Positions 1-6,587 of a DNA stretch of 8,215 bases are shown in pieces. The DNA is taken from the NCBI GenBank assembly GCA_018500065.2, contig JAHBAO020000398.1, forward strand, positions 1-8,215, in the 5' to 3' direction. The translations under genes and the position numbers were made by a program. The notes beneath the pieces are model-generated. The model worked only from the letters and a program-made list of their open reading frames with translations, did no database searches and was not told the DNA's origin. This stretch comes from Octadecabacter sp. (lineage in GTDB: Bacteria; Pseudomonadota; Alphaproteobacteria; Rhodobacterales; Rhodobacteraceae). Position 1 is the stretch's first letter, and each line of letters opens with the position of its first letter.

Positions 1-2
1 AT

Positions 3-3000
3 TTCAGATCAATTTCGACCTACCCAACTACGACAGAGCTAGTCGGAACAATCGTAAGCGAGTCCGTGTCTGGTGGTGCCTCATACAGTGCAGTTGGTTC
101 CGATCGAAATTATATTGTATCAGTGCCGGGTTCATATAATTATTCGTTGGAATTGTCTAAGGGGTTTAGACTTTCTTATACGATCACGTTTACGGGTTCC
201 AATTCTAATGCGTCTATTACTTATAGCAATATCTCAATTGGTGTTAATGACACCGTTGCTCCAAGTCTTTCATCGCTTGACCGCGACACACCCAGCTCGG
301 TTCAAACTGAAGCCGATACTTTACGCTGGAAAGTCAAATTTGATGAAGACGTCGTAAACGTTGACGCAAGTGACTTTAGTTTAAGCGGAACATCAGCAAC
401 ATTGTCGGTGTCTGGTAGTGGCGATACTTACTATGTCACTGCCTCAGGTGGTGATTTGGCGTCTTTGACTGGGCAAGTCACACTCTCTCTTGCAGGAGCT
501 AACAATATCCAGGACCAAGGGGCAAATGCTCTCAACACAAGCAGCACTTCAAGTTCGTATTCTGTCGATAATACAACGCTTGTGACAAATGTCAGTAGTA
601 GTGCAGCTGACGGCTATTATCGGACGGGAACAATCCCAATTGCCATTGAGTTTCAAAGAGCGGTGACGGTAGTGGGTAGCCCACAACTGTTACTGGAAAC
701 GGGCTCTGTGGATAGCATTGCTACATACACCTCAGGTTCTGGAACATCCACGCTTGTGTTTAGTTATGCTGTTTCTTCAGGTGATATCGCCTCTGATCTT
801 GCGTACAATTCCACAACAGCGCTTACGCTTAATGGTGGAAGTTTAGCAGACACAAACTCCCTTGCTCCGATACTAACTTTGGCTTCTCCTGGTGCGAGCG
901 GATCTCTTTCTGCAAATAGTGAAATTATTATTGACACAACATCACCTATTGTCACTGGTGCAAACATAAATCTGGCCGGGGCCACTGGCACGGGCAGTAC
1001 TTTTAAAGTTGGCGATACAGTTACAGTCTCTTGGCAAACGTCCGGCGGCGATGGCGATACAAACATTACGTCAACGCTGGGCGGCGTTACGGTAGACTTC
1101 TCCGCATTTGGCGGTGCGAACAACGTTGCAGCAACGCTAAGTGGCACGACTTGGACGGCTACCTACACGATCGTGGCCAACACCAGTACGTCAGGCTCAA
1201 ACCTCAACGTTTCTGTCACAGCGACCGATGAAGCAGGTAACGCAACAACTGCTGCTGATACGAGCAACGCAACAGTTGATGCAAACCCACCTGTTGTCTC
1301 AGCCGCGAACATCAGTTTGAGCGGTGCAACCGGTACGGGGGGGACGTTTAAGATTGGCGATACGGTAACGGCTACGTGGGACGATACGGCAAGCGGCGAC
1401 AATAACGGCGACATTGCGTCCGCTTCTGTGGATTTTACTGAGTTTGGTGGTGGAGCAGCGGTTGTGGCATCCAACAACAGTGGAACTTGGACGGCAACCT
1501 ACGCAATCACAAACGGCAGCATCGACCTGACGAACCGCAATGTTTTGGTCACCGCGATTGATGCAGCTGGCAACAGCTCAAACCAAACAGGTGTCAACAA
1601 TGTGATTGTCGACAATATTAACCCAACTGTTGTCGATGGAGACATTACCGTGTCGGGCGGTACAGGGCCCTCAAGTGCTTTCAAAGTCGGCGATACTGTC
1701 ACGATTGCATGGACCGCTAATAACACAGATACTGTTGCTACCGTTGAAGTCGATTTCTCTGCTTTTGGTGGTCCTGCTGCCGCGACGGCGACAGAAAGCA
1801 GCGGCGTTTGGACGGCAACATATTTGCTTCCAGAAGGATCACTATCCAGCAGCAGTTTGCAGATGTCGGTAACTGCTTATGATGATGCGGGGAACGACCT
1901 GAGCACCACCAAAGCCACCGTCTATACTGCAAATACGTTTGTTCCTACAGTCGTCGTCACAGGTCCAACAGAAATTGTCACAGAGCAGTTCACTGTGAAC
2001 ATCGAATTTAGTGAAGCGGTATCTAGTGATCTGGTGGCATCAGAGATACGAGTGGAGAATGGCACTGTCGCAAGCGTTGCAGCAGCTTCGGGATCGTCGA
2101 CCCAGTTCACTGCCGCAATTGTCCCTGTTCTTGGCAACACGGTGTTGGTGCAAGTGTTGGCCAACGCCGTTACAAACACAGCAGGTGGCAACTCAAATGC
2201 TGTGTCCAACGAATTCACCGTATTCGCTGGAAGTGTTGCAACAGCCTTCGAAGAATACCGCGAAGAAATCCGTCAAGTTGTTGTCGATGAAGTGGAACGT
2301 TCTTTGCGCAGTGGATTGTCCGCAAATCAACGCATGGTCCGCGGTGCACGTGGACGCTTCGTTGCTGCACAACAAGAGCAAGCTGAATGTAGTGAAGACA
2401 ACACCGGAGCAGGCAACGCAGCAACTTGTGATGTTGGGCTTGTTTCTCGCAACAATGTTCCCTTCGATGTGGACGGCAGTTTCACCCTTTCTGAGAACGG
2501 CTTGAGCACCAGCGGCAGCTTCTTCGAGCAGACAGGCAACTATGAGGGTACACAGCGCCGCCTATTCTTCGGTGACTTTGACGTGCAGCACGATGGCAAC
2601 ACAGATAGCACAACAGCTACCCTCACAGGACGTATGGCATGGGAGCAAATGTATGGCGACAAGACCATGCTGGGTTATTTTATCGGTGGTGAGCTGGCGC
2701 ATTCCAACATCAAGGGCAGCTTTGAGGGTGAGCAAGACCGTCTGGGATTGAGCTTTGGCGGATACGCCGTGCATCAGCTGGATGATCAGATCTTCCTCGA
2801 TGGCTTCATCACACTGGGCGCTGGCCGCAACAATCTAGAAATGGCCAACGATGTGCTGGCACTGACCAGCGACTACACCACACGCACAGCTACAGTAGGG
2901 GCCGCGCTCTCGGGTGTTTATGAGTATGAGCAATATGAGCTCCGCCCAGAGCTGGCCTTCAGCTATGGCAAAACTTGGATTGGCGATGTGGGCTTTACAG

Positions 3001-3329
3001 GTGTTGCTTACGGTTTGACCGACAATACGCTCAGTCTTGATGCAGGCAATGTAAGTATTGCCAACCTAACCCTGCGACCTGAAGTTGTCTGGGCGCTAGA
3101 TGCAGACATGGTGGCGGATAGCAGAACACAGCTGACATATGCCCCACGTCTGATCTGTGAACGTGTGCAGAGCACGACAACGACACAAAACTGCGGTACT
3201 GGCGGTGAGATCGGCCTTACCAGCTCGTCACGAGACGGTATGAGCAATGCCGAGTTCCGCGTGATTGTTGACAAGCTAGGCGGCAGCACACGCCCCAGCT
3301 TGATGTTGAATTTTGAGCGGCAGTTCTAA
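3..3329 (+). CDS. Ig-like repeat autotransporter adhesin, 5'-partial
   Basis: This is a secreted surface protein whose C-terminal barrel would insert in the outer membrane and export the repeat-rich passenger. The reading frame is open to the left edge (1108 residues visible), so the real start and signal peptide lie outside; the GTG at 66 is internal. Counting from that GTG, Ig-like beta-sandwich segments cover about residues 64-625 and one more lies at 625-720. Three related repeats in the middle share a K(V/I)GDTVT core, VDF..FGG and WTATY. Residues 722-775 look alpha-helical (EEYREEIRQVVVDEVERSL), as expected for the helix that threads an autotransporter barrel. Residues 798 to the end are alternating polar/aromatic strands ending in ERQF; the length (about 290) and terminal Phe match the autotransporter beta-domain. 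Two Cys pairs occur, one before the barrel and one late in it. The passenger ligand is unknown. Confidence 0.9.
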   Translation, partial: FRSISTYPTTTELVGTIVSESVSGGASYSAVGSDRNYIVSVPGSYNYSLELSKGFRLSYTITFTGSNSNASITYSNISIGVNDTVAPSLSSLDRDTPSSVQTEADTLRWKVKFDEDVVNVDASDFSLSGTSATLSVSGSGDTYYVTASGGDLASLTGQVTLSLAGANNIQDQGANALNTSSTSSSYSVDNTTLVTNVSSSAADGYYRTGTIPIAIEFQRAVTVVGSPQLLLETGSVDSIATYTSGSGTSTLVFSYAVSSGDIASDLAYNSTTALTLNGGSLADTNSLAPILTLASPGASGSLSANSEIIIDTTSPIVTGANINLAGATGTGSTFKVGDTVTVSWQTSGGDGDTNITSTLGGVTVDFSAFGGANNVAATLSGTTWTATYTIVANTSTSGSNLNVSVTATDEAGNATTAADTSNATVDANPPVVSAANISLSGATGTGGTFKIGDTVTATWDDTASGDNNGDIASASVDFTEFGGGAAVVASNNSGTWTATYAITNGSIDLTNRNVLVTAIDAAGNSSNQTGVNNVIVDNINPTVVDGDITVSGGTGPSSAFKVGDTVTIAWTANNTDTVATVEVDFSAFGGPAAATATESSGVWTATYLLPEGSLSSSSLQMSVTAYDDAGNDLSTTKATVYTANTFVPTVVVTGPTEIVTEQFTVNIEFSEAVSSDLVASEIRVENGTVASVAAASGSSTQFTAAIVPVLGNTVLVQVLANAVTNTAGGNSNAVSNEFTVFAGSVATAFEEYREEIRQVVVDEVERSLRSGLSANQRMVRGARGRFVAAQQEQAECSEDNTGAGNAATCDVGLVSRNNVPFDVDGSFTLSENGLSTSGSFFEQTGNYEGTQRRLFFGDFDVQHDGNTDSTTATLTGRMAWEQMYGDKTMLGYFIGGELAHSNIKGSFEGEQDRLGLSFGGYAVHQLDDQIFLDGFITLGAGRNNLEMANDVLALTSDYTTRTATVGAALSGVYEYEQYELRPELAFSYGKTWIGDVGFTGVAYGLTDNTLSLDAGNVSIANLTLRPEVVWALDADMVADSRTQLTYAPRLICERVQSTTTTQNCGTGGEIGLTSSSRDGMSNAEFRVIVDKLGGSTRPSLMLNFERQF
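940..1938 (+). repeat. Three in-gene Ig-like domain repeats (about 111-115 aa each)
   Basis: The codons for GGCGATAC recur at 1011, 1356 and 1689, giving periods of 345 and 333 bp. Each unit carries the same order of motifs: an acidic/Ser start, GTG or GGTG, (F)K(V/I)GDTVT, VDF(S/T)xFGG, and (T/V)WTATY. The DNA differs at many synonymous positions, so these are old protein-level duplications and not a recent DNA expansion. They form part of the autotransporter passenger. Confidence 0.85.
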
Positions 3330-3355
3330 ACTTGAGAAGTAACTTGAGCACACGG

Positions 3356-3380
3356 AGGGCGGCTTTAGGGTCGCCCTTTT
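3356..3380 (+). terminator. Rho-independent terminator of the autotransporter gene
   Basis: AGGGCG at 3356-3361 pairs with CGCCCT at 3372-3377 around a 10-nt loop, followed by a short T run (3377-3380). It lies 26 nt after the stop codon. The opposite strand has no T run, so it should act on the + strand only, separating this gene from the converging minus-strand genes. Confidence 0.75.
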
Positions 3381-3577
3381 GCTTTGGGCCATCTGTGCTA
3401 TGCCTGCCAGTGTTTTGGGCAATTTGAATTGTGAGCAACATTAGTCGCAGCAAACTGCACAGTTCCGCAGCAAAATACCGCGTACAGCCCCAACCCACGC
3501 TGATTGCTACACGTGCTGCTGATCCAGACAGGTCGGCACCAACACGGCGCTTGTAGGCGCTGTGTGACGCCAGCTGT

Positions 3578-3937
3578 TTATGATGTTGAGATTGTCCCTT
3601 GACTGCCCTGCGGCTTGAACCTGTCATAGTCAGCTTGTGATGTTGCACTAGACGCAGCTGAGGGCATGCCACTTGCTGTAGAGTTCGCAGTGGTCTGTGG
3701 CTGCGGCACGTTAGGCTTGGGAACGGGCGGTGGTGCAATGGCTTTGCCAATCCGCGACTTTGGTTTGCCCCTTGGCTTCACGTCGCCAACCTTGAGGCGC
3801 GTCTCTAACTTATTGGCCAAAAAGCTGGCAGTGTTGGAGAAAGTCTTAATATCTTCAATGGCTTGATCCAGCTGAACGCTGCTGGATGCCTTCTCAATCA
3901 CATCTATCAATCGGCGTAGCTCGTCGCGGTCATCCAT
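3578..3937 (-). CDS. Small hypothetical protein, helical N-terminus and Pro-rich tail
   Basis: I do not recognise this 119-aa protein. Residues 1 to about 50 are charged and predicted helical (DDRDELRRLIDVIEKAS, then DQAIEDIKTF). The rest is Lys/Pro/Ser/Ala-rich and probably disordered, with a PPPVPKPNVPQPQ stretch. It has no signal peptide or membrane segment. I chose ATG 3937 because GAGAG sits 7 nt upstream; an in-frame TTG at 3943 directly abuts that site and is too close. It is downstream of the HTH-like gene but separated from it by a terminator, so it probably has its own promoter, which I could not place. The rival frame across 3217-3750 on the same strand looks like a shadow. It could be an adaptor or DNA-associated protein, but nothing shows this. 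Confidence 0.6.
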   Translation of the reverse strand: MDDRDELRRLIDVIEKASSSVQLDQAIEDIKTFSNTASFLANKLETRLKVGDVKPRGKPKSRIGKAIAPPPVPKPNVPQPQTTANSTASGMPSAASSATSQADYDRFKPQGSQGTISTS

Positions 3938-4007
3938 GAGCAACTCTCAGCTTAGCAAAATAAGGCGATGCAAAATTACCACCGAACTTCTGTAAGTACT
4001 TCCCTAC

Positions 4008-4036
4008 AAAAAGCCGCAGCGCAGATTTTTGCGGCT
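4008..4036 (-). terminator. Rho-independent terminator of the HTH-like gene
   Basis: On the minus strand AGCCGCA (4036-4030) pairs with TGCGGCT (4018-4012) around an 11-nt loop, followed by five T (4012-4008). It lies 24 nt after the stop of the gene at 4061-4387. The plus strand lacks a T run after the stem, so it acts on minus-strand transcription. Confidence 0.8.
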
Positions 4037-4060
4037 GTAGAACCCATTTCGGATGTATGT

Positions 4061-4387
4061 TCATATCGCCATCCGTTCTGGCGCACGCCACACGGCCTCT
4101 GCCTGCTTAGCTATAGCACCGTCACATAACGCCTTCAGATCAGATAAACGTTTGGCCCACACTTGATGCTCTTGTCGCTCACTACCAGCCAGTCTTGCTC
4201 CGTAGTATCCAAGCTTGCTTGCACAAATGCTCAGGGTTTCCACACTGGGTTCTGTGTTGTGATAGCGCAGCACACGGATATAGCCCTCACTGCGCCCCAG
4301 CCAGCTGCGGCAAAACTCAGGTGTGTTCTGCACGATCCCAGTTGCGATCAACTCATCGCGCATGTGTTCTAATAGTCTTATGCTCAT
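4061..4387 (-). CDS. Small HTH-like protein resembling DUF6626
   Basis: A 108-aa soluble protein. Residues about 22-60 (TPEFCRSWLGRSEGYIRVLR, then PSVETLSICASKLG) have the layout of a Cro/Xre-type helix-turn-helix: a helix ending in the turn LGRS, a recognition-like helix, then a helix with a 'P-S-x-x-T-L' start. The 'SWLGRSxxYxxxLR' pattern is what I remember of DUF6626, a proteobacterial family of unknown function; that assignment is from memory and unverified. The start ATG is preceded by GGGAGA at a normal spacing. The gene lies immediately downstream of the 39-bp repeat array, so array-binding or autoregulation is possible (inference). It has its own terminator. The C-terminal third is helical and Ala/Lys-rich. 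Confidence 0.75.
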   Translation of the reverse strand: MSIRLLEHMRDELIATGIVQNTPEFCRSWLGRSEGYIRVLRYHNTEPSVETLSICASKLGYYGARLAGSERQEHQVWAKRLSDLKALCDGAIAKQAEAVWRAPERMAI

Positions 4388-4404
4388 CCAATTCTCCCAA
4401 TGTT

Positions 4405-4427
4405 TTGGTCTCGCAAGTATTTATCAA
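4405..4427 (-). promoter_or_regulatory. Leader element shared with the gene at 8146
   Basis: Read on the minus strand, TTGATAAATAC (4427-4417) followed by TTGCGAGACC closely matches TTGATAAATAC then ATGCGGAGAACC at 8120-8142. It lies 20-40 nt before the start of the HTH-like gene. An AT-rich promoter -10 region or a protein site would fit, but I cannot find a convincing matching -35 box. Confidence 0.35.
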
Positions 4428-4429
4428 AA

Positions 4430-4679
4430 CACAGTGGTGTTGGAAAAACACGAAGGCAGGTAGTGTCGCTCAACACACAAGCCAAAAGCTGTGTTGCGAC
4501 AAGTTCTTGCGACACTGTGGGGGGAAGCTGTGTTGTAGCAACGTCTTGCGATACTTTGGTGTAAGACTGTGTTGTGGGAATTTCTTAGGGACTGTGGGAC
4601 AACCACTATGTTGCAACCACAAACCGACAACACAGTGGTTCCAACACAATTGTGTGTGCCTAATGTCGTAACACAGTGG
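4430..4679. repeat. Degenerate 39-bp repeat array with dyads (iteron-like)
   Basis: This is a non-coding block. CTGTGTTG recurs at 4489, 4528 and 4567 with CTATGTTG at 4606, an exact 39-bp period across four units (4489-4644). Units 1 and 2 agree at about 27 of 39 positions, with a second shared core CTTGCGA.ACT.TGG; later units diverge. The reverse complement CAACACAG appears at 4629, and close variants occur at 4428 (AAACACAG) and 4670 (TAACACAG), so motifs sit in both orientations. Unit 4 holds the palindrome GTTGCAAC, the inverted pair AACCAC/GTGGTT (4615-4620, 4635-4640) and, just after it, palindrome ACACAATTGTGT (4644-4655). It lies between two minus-strand genes and abuts the stop codon at 4680. 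Iterons, a partition site or a multi-site operator are all possible. Confidence 0.75.
4462..4516. repeat. Nested inverted repeat at the left of the array
   Basis: AGTGTCGC (4462-4469) is perfectly complementary to GCGACACT (4509-4516), and inside it CAACACA (4471-4477) is complementary to TGTGTTG (4490-4496). TGTCG at 4464 can alternatively pair with CGACA at 4497-4501, giving two competing cruciform or hairpin forms. No T run follows, so it is not an ordinary terminator. Confidence 0.65.
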
Positions 4680-5585
4680 CTAGCGCTCGCTGCGCCCAAG
4701 CTTTTTCTTCCAGCGACGACGGCTAGAGATCAGCGTCCAGCTGTCATGTAAGTTCGGCTCCAATCCATGCTCCACTTTGTCATAACTGGGAAACCGTCCA
4801 CGTGCAGCATTCTCTGCCAGCGCAATGCCTCTGCTCCAAGCACGGCTTGTTAGTGCAGATAATACTGAGCGATCATATGTGAGTTCACCACGGGGTATGC
4901 GCACTTTGGGGTCCAGCTCTCGACTGTAGGTATCGCTGACCTTTGCCCGTGCTCCAACACGCCACAGGGCTTGACGCGGCATAGCACTGCGCACCCACAC
5001 AACATACAGATACCGAAACAGCGTATCCTTGCGCTGTCGTGTGCCCCGCAAAGGGTATTTTGCAACTGGTTCTGGTAAAACACGGCGCTCCTTGAGCGAG
5101 TTATCGATAAGTTTGCTCAGCTGTCGTGTGATCTGCGCCTTGCTCAGTCCTAGCGGGATACTCACTACCATGGCATTGGGCTGACCTTGCTCTGTCCAAT
5201 CATCTTCAATGAAGTCTTGTAGCCGGGATGCGGCTTTGCGATGTCTGTCACTGCGCAAAACATCCACTTTGCGCACACGCGGCTTGCTGCCTTTGTACCC
5301 AAACACAGACAATGCCCGCTCGCTCCACCAGTCCAAGAAGCGAACCCGCTGCACGTCGCCTAAGTCGTCATAGACCGCCAGTACGTCCTCAAAGTCAGCA
5401 GGCAGTGTGTCCAGCTCTTGTTCACTCAAGTCGTTCGCACGAAACCGCCGCGCTAGCTCATAACTTGGGCTGACGGCCAGATACTCCATCCACAAAAGAT
5501 AGAAACCGAGGTTCGCAGCCCATACGCCATCCTTGCGAAAGTCTGTGGAGCGTGGGCTGTCATAGTGTTTGCGCACATTTTGCAT
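4680..5585 (-). CDS. Uncharacterised 301-aa protein, Trp-rich, basic C-terminus
   Basis: No named family is recognised with confidence, although the 'SPSYELARRFR ... VYDDLGDVQR ... FLDWW' segment reads like a conserved proteobacterial protein of unknown function. Residues 22-50 begin with a helix rich in aromatic residues (FYLLWMEYL) that is not long enough or followed by the context expected of a membrane anchor. DDLGDVQR is at 73-80, WW at 86-87, the segment IPLGLSKAQITRQLSKLI at 143-160 looks HTH-like, and LWRVGARAKVSDTYSREL is at 207-224. The C-terminus is strongly basic (SSRRRWKKKLGRSER), typical of nucleic-acid binding. The ATG at 5585 has no visible Shine-Dalgarno site. The gene is divergent from the AAA+ operon and its stop touches the repeat array. 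A replication or partition DNA-binding role is possible but unproven. Confidence 0.8.
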   Translation of the reverse strand: MQNVRKHYDSPRSTDFRKDGVWAANLGFYLLWMEYLAVSPSYELARRFRANDLSEQELDTLPADFEDVLAVYDDLGDVQRVRFLDWWSERALSVFGYKGSKPRVRKVDVLRSDRHRKAASRLQDFIEDDWTEQGQPNAMVVSIPLGLSKAQITRQLSKLIDNSLKERRVLPEPVAKYPLRGTRQRKDTLFRYLYVVWVRSAMPRQALWRVGARAKVSDTYSRELDPKVRIPRGELTYDRSVLSALTSRAWSRGIALAENAARGRFPSYDKVEHGLEPNLHDSWTLISSRRRWKKKLGRSER

Positions 5586-5718
5586 TGATAAATTGGAACA
5601 ACATTATCCGCTAAATGTCAATTATGCGCAGTAAATATCCCAATGAGTTGAGCGATGGTAAAACTTAATCATCGACACGGCAATCAAGCCAGTCGCGGTC
5701 AACACAGGAGATATTCAC
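5586..5718. promoter_or_regulatory. Divergent intergenic region
   Basis: This 133-bp stretch must carry promoters for the minus-strand 301-aa gene and the plus-strand operon. On the minus strand a perfect TTGACA (5621-5616) is present, but the hexamer 17 bp further on is poor (TTCCAA); GATAAT (5608-5603) is closer than a standard spacer allows. For the + gene, AGGAG ends 8 nt before ATG 5719. The array motif CAACACAG recurs here at 5700-5707, next to that ribosome binding site. No specific promoter is firmly assigned. Confidence 0.4.
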
Positions 5719-6522
5719 ATGACCAACTCAACAAACAACACACTCATGGTAGCAAACACAGTAGACGCATTGATCGAACAGCGTCGCATTTGGGAAGAAG
5801 GCACATACGCTGCCAGCAACGCGGAGCTTTACACTCTGCTGGGCAGCACCTTGGATTTGTTCCTCAAGGTACGCAAAGATCGCGGCCTTAGCAAAGCGGT
5901 CACTGATTTGCTTGATGCGTATAAGGTTGCGTATAATTCTCAAACCAGTCTCGCTCTTCGCATCGTGCGCTTGATTTTTGTGGGCACTGGACGCGAGACC
6001 AAAATTGCAAATCGCGCTTACACATATGCTCGCGTTCTGGTGGTCGCCGCCGAGCGAGGCGTGACAGGTGAAACACTTCCTCAGTTCATCACTGATAGCA
6101 ACGGCATTGACGAAATCCGCCGCCAAGGCGCTGATGGACAAAGCCCTGCGGTACTCGCCCAAAAAAGCCGAGAATACGCGGAGAGCGCTTTGCACAATCA
6201 GGCACAGCTGATGTCTGTAGATATGCTGGACGTGCTGCAGCCTGTGGACGGGGCTTTTTACAGCTTGGCTCTGGTTCGTAAAAACGCGGATGGTTCAGCA
6301 AGCGTGGTGTTCGGAACCAACAACGCAGCAGCGGTAAACACTGTACTGTCTATCGCAGGCAAAACGCTCAAGCAAAAAGCTGCACAGGACGCTGAACACA
6401 ATGTTGCCAAGCAAGACGCGGAGCAACGTGCGGAAAATGTAGCACAGCTTGTCGCAGGTATCGCCGCCACACAAACACCAGCTCGCGCAAGCATCACTGA
6501 AGCCGAGCTCACCCCAGCTTAA
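5719..6522 (+). CDS. Hypothetical 267-aa protein, first gene of AAA+ operon
   Basis: No family is recognised. It is soluble, without signal peptide or clear transmembrane segment. Residues 35-125 form a mostly helical block (AELYTLLGSTLDLFLKVRKDRG, then SLALRIVRLIFVGTGRETKIANRAYTYARVLVVAAERG). Residues 126-135 carry a 'NGIDEIRR' motif. Residues 176-212 look like a small beta-hairpin (GAFYSLALVRKNADGSASVVFGTN). Residues 213-247 are Ala/Gln/Glu/Lys-rich, likely a coiled coil, followed by a Thr/Ala/Pro tail. The start is supported by AGGAG 8 nt before ATG. It is followed by an intercistronic hairpin and the AAA+ ATPase gene, suggesting co-transcription and joint function. It may be a DNA-binding or partner protein of the ATPase (inference). 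Confidence 0.85.
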   Translation: MTNSTNNTLMVANTVDALIEQRRIWEEGTYAASNAELYTLLGSTLDLFLKVRKDRGLSKAVTDLLDAYKVAYNSQTSLALRIVRLIFVGTGRETKIANRAYTYARVLVVAAERGVTGETLPQFITDSNGIDEIRRQGADGQSPAVLAQKSREYAESALHNQAQLMSVDMLDVLQPVDGAFYSLALVRKNADGSASVVFGTNNAAAVNTVLSIAGKTLKQKAAQDAEHNVAKQDAEQRAENVAQLVAGIAATQTPARASITEAELTPA

Positions 6523-6530
6523 TCAATATC

Positions 6531-6564
6531 AGATCACGGGCGGCATCAATGCGGCCTGTGATCT
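6531..6564 (+). promoter_or_regulatory. Intercistronic hairpin before the AAA+ gene
   Basis: AGATCACGGGC (6531-6541) pairs with GCCTGTGATCT (6554-6564) over 11 bp (one G-U), with a 12-nt loop that can form two further base pairs. It begins 9 nt after the upstream stop codon and ends 10 nt before the AAAGGA ribosome binding site. There is no T run, so it is more likely an RNA processing, stability or partial-attenuation element, or an operator dyad, than a terminator. Confidence 0.6.
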
Positions 6565-6587
6565 CTCATCATCCAAAGGAAAATACT

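Noticed and set aside
66..68. GTG as the start of the autotransporter
   Set aside because: The frame is open upstream to the window edge, and the protein from this point begins inside a beta-rich domain without a signal peptide.
3217..3750. Minus-strand open frame of 177 aa across the convergent gene ends
   Set aside because: It overlaps the autotransporter C-terminus antisense and the 119-aa gene in another frame, and reads straight through the plus-strand terminator. No ribosome binding site was seen. It cannot be fully excluded for 3381-3577.
4195..4671. Plus-strand open frame of 158 aa with a 13-residue Cys-Cys repeat
   Set aside because: The 13-residue periodicity is simply the 39-bp DNA repeat read in frame. 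The frame overlaps the better-supported minus-strand HTH-like gene, has unusual Cys-rich composition and no ribosome binding site.
4430..4679. CRISPR array or integron attC sites
   Set aside because: Units are degenerate and abut without unique spacers, there are no cas genes, and no integron core-site pair or integrase was found.
5655..5891. Plus-strand 78-aa frame overlapping the 267-aa gene start
   Set aside because: Its His/Arg/Gln-rich composition is typical of a shadow frame and it conflicts with the well-supported start at 5719.
6549..6587. Upstream ATG of the AAA+ gene
   Set aside because: It lies in the loop of the intercistronic hairpin without a ribosome binding site, whereas ATG 6588 has AAAGGA at ideal spacing and begins at a typical AAA+ N-terminus.
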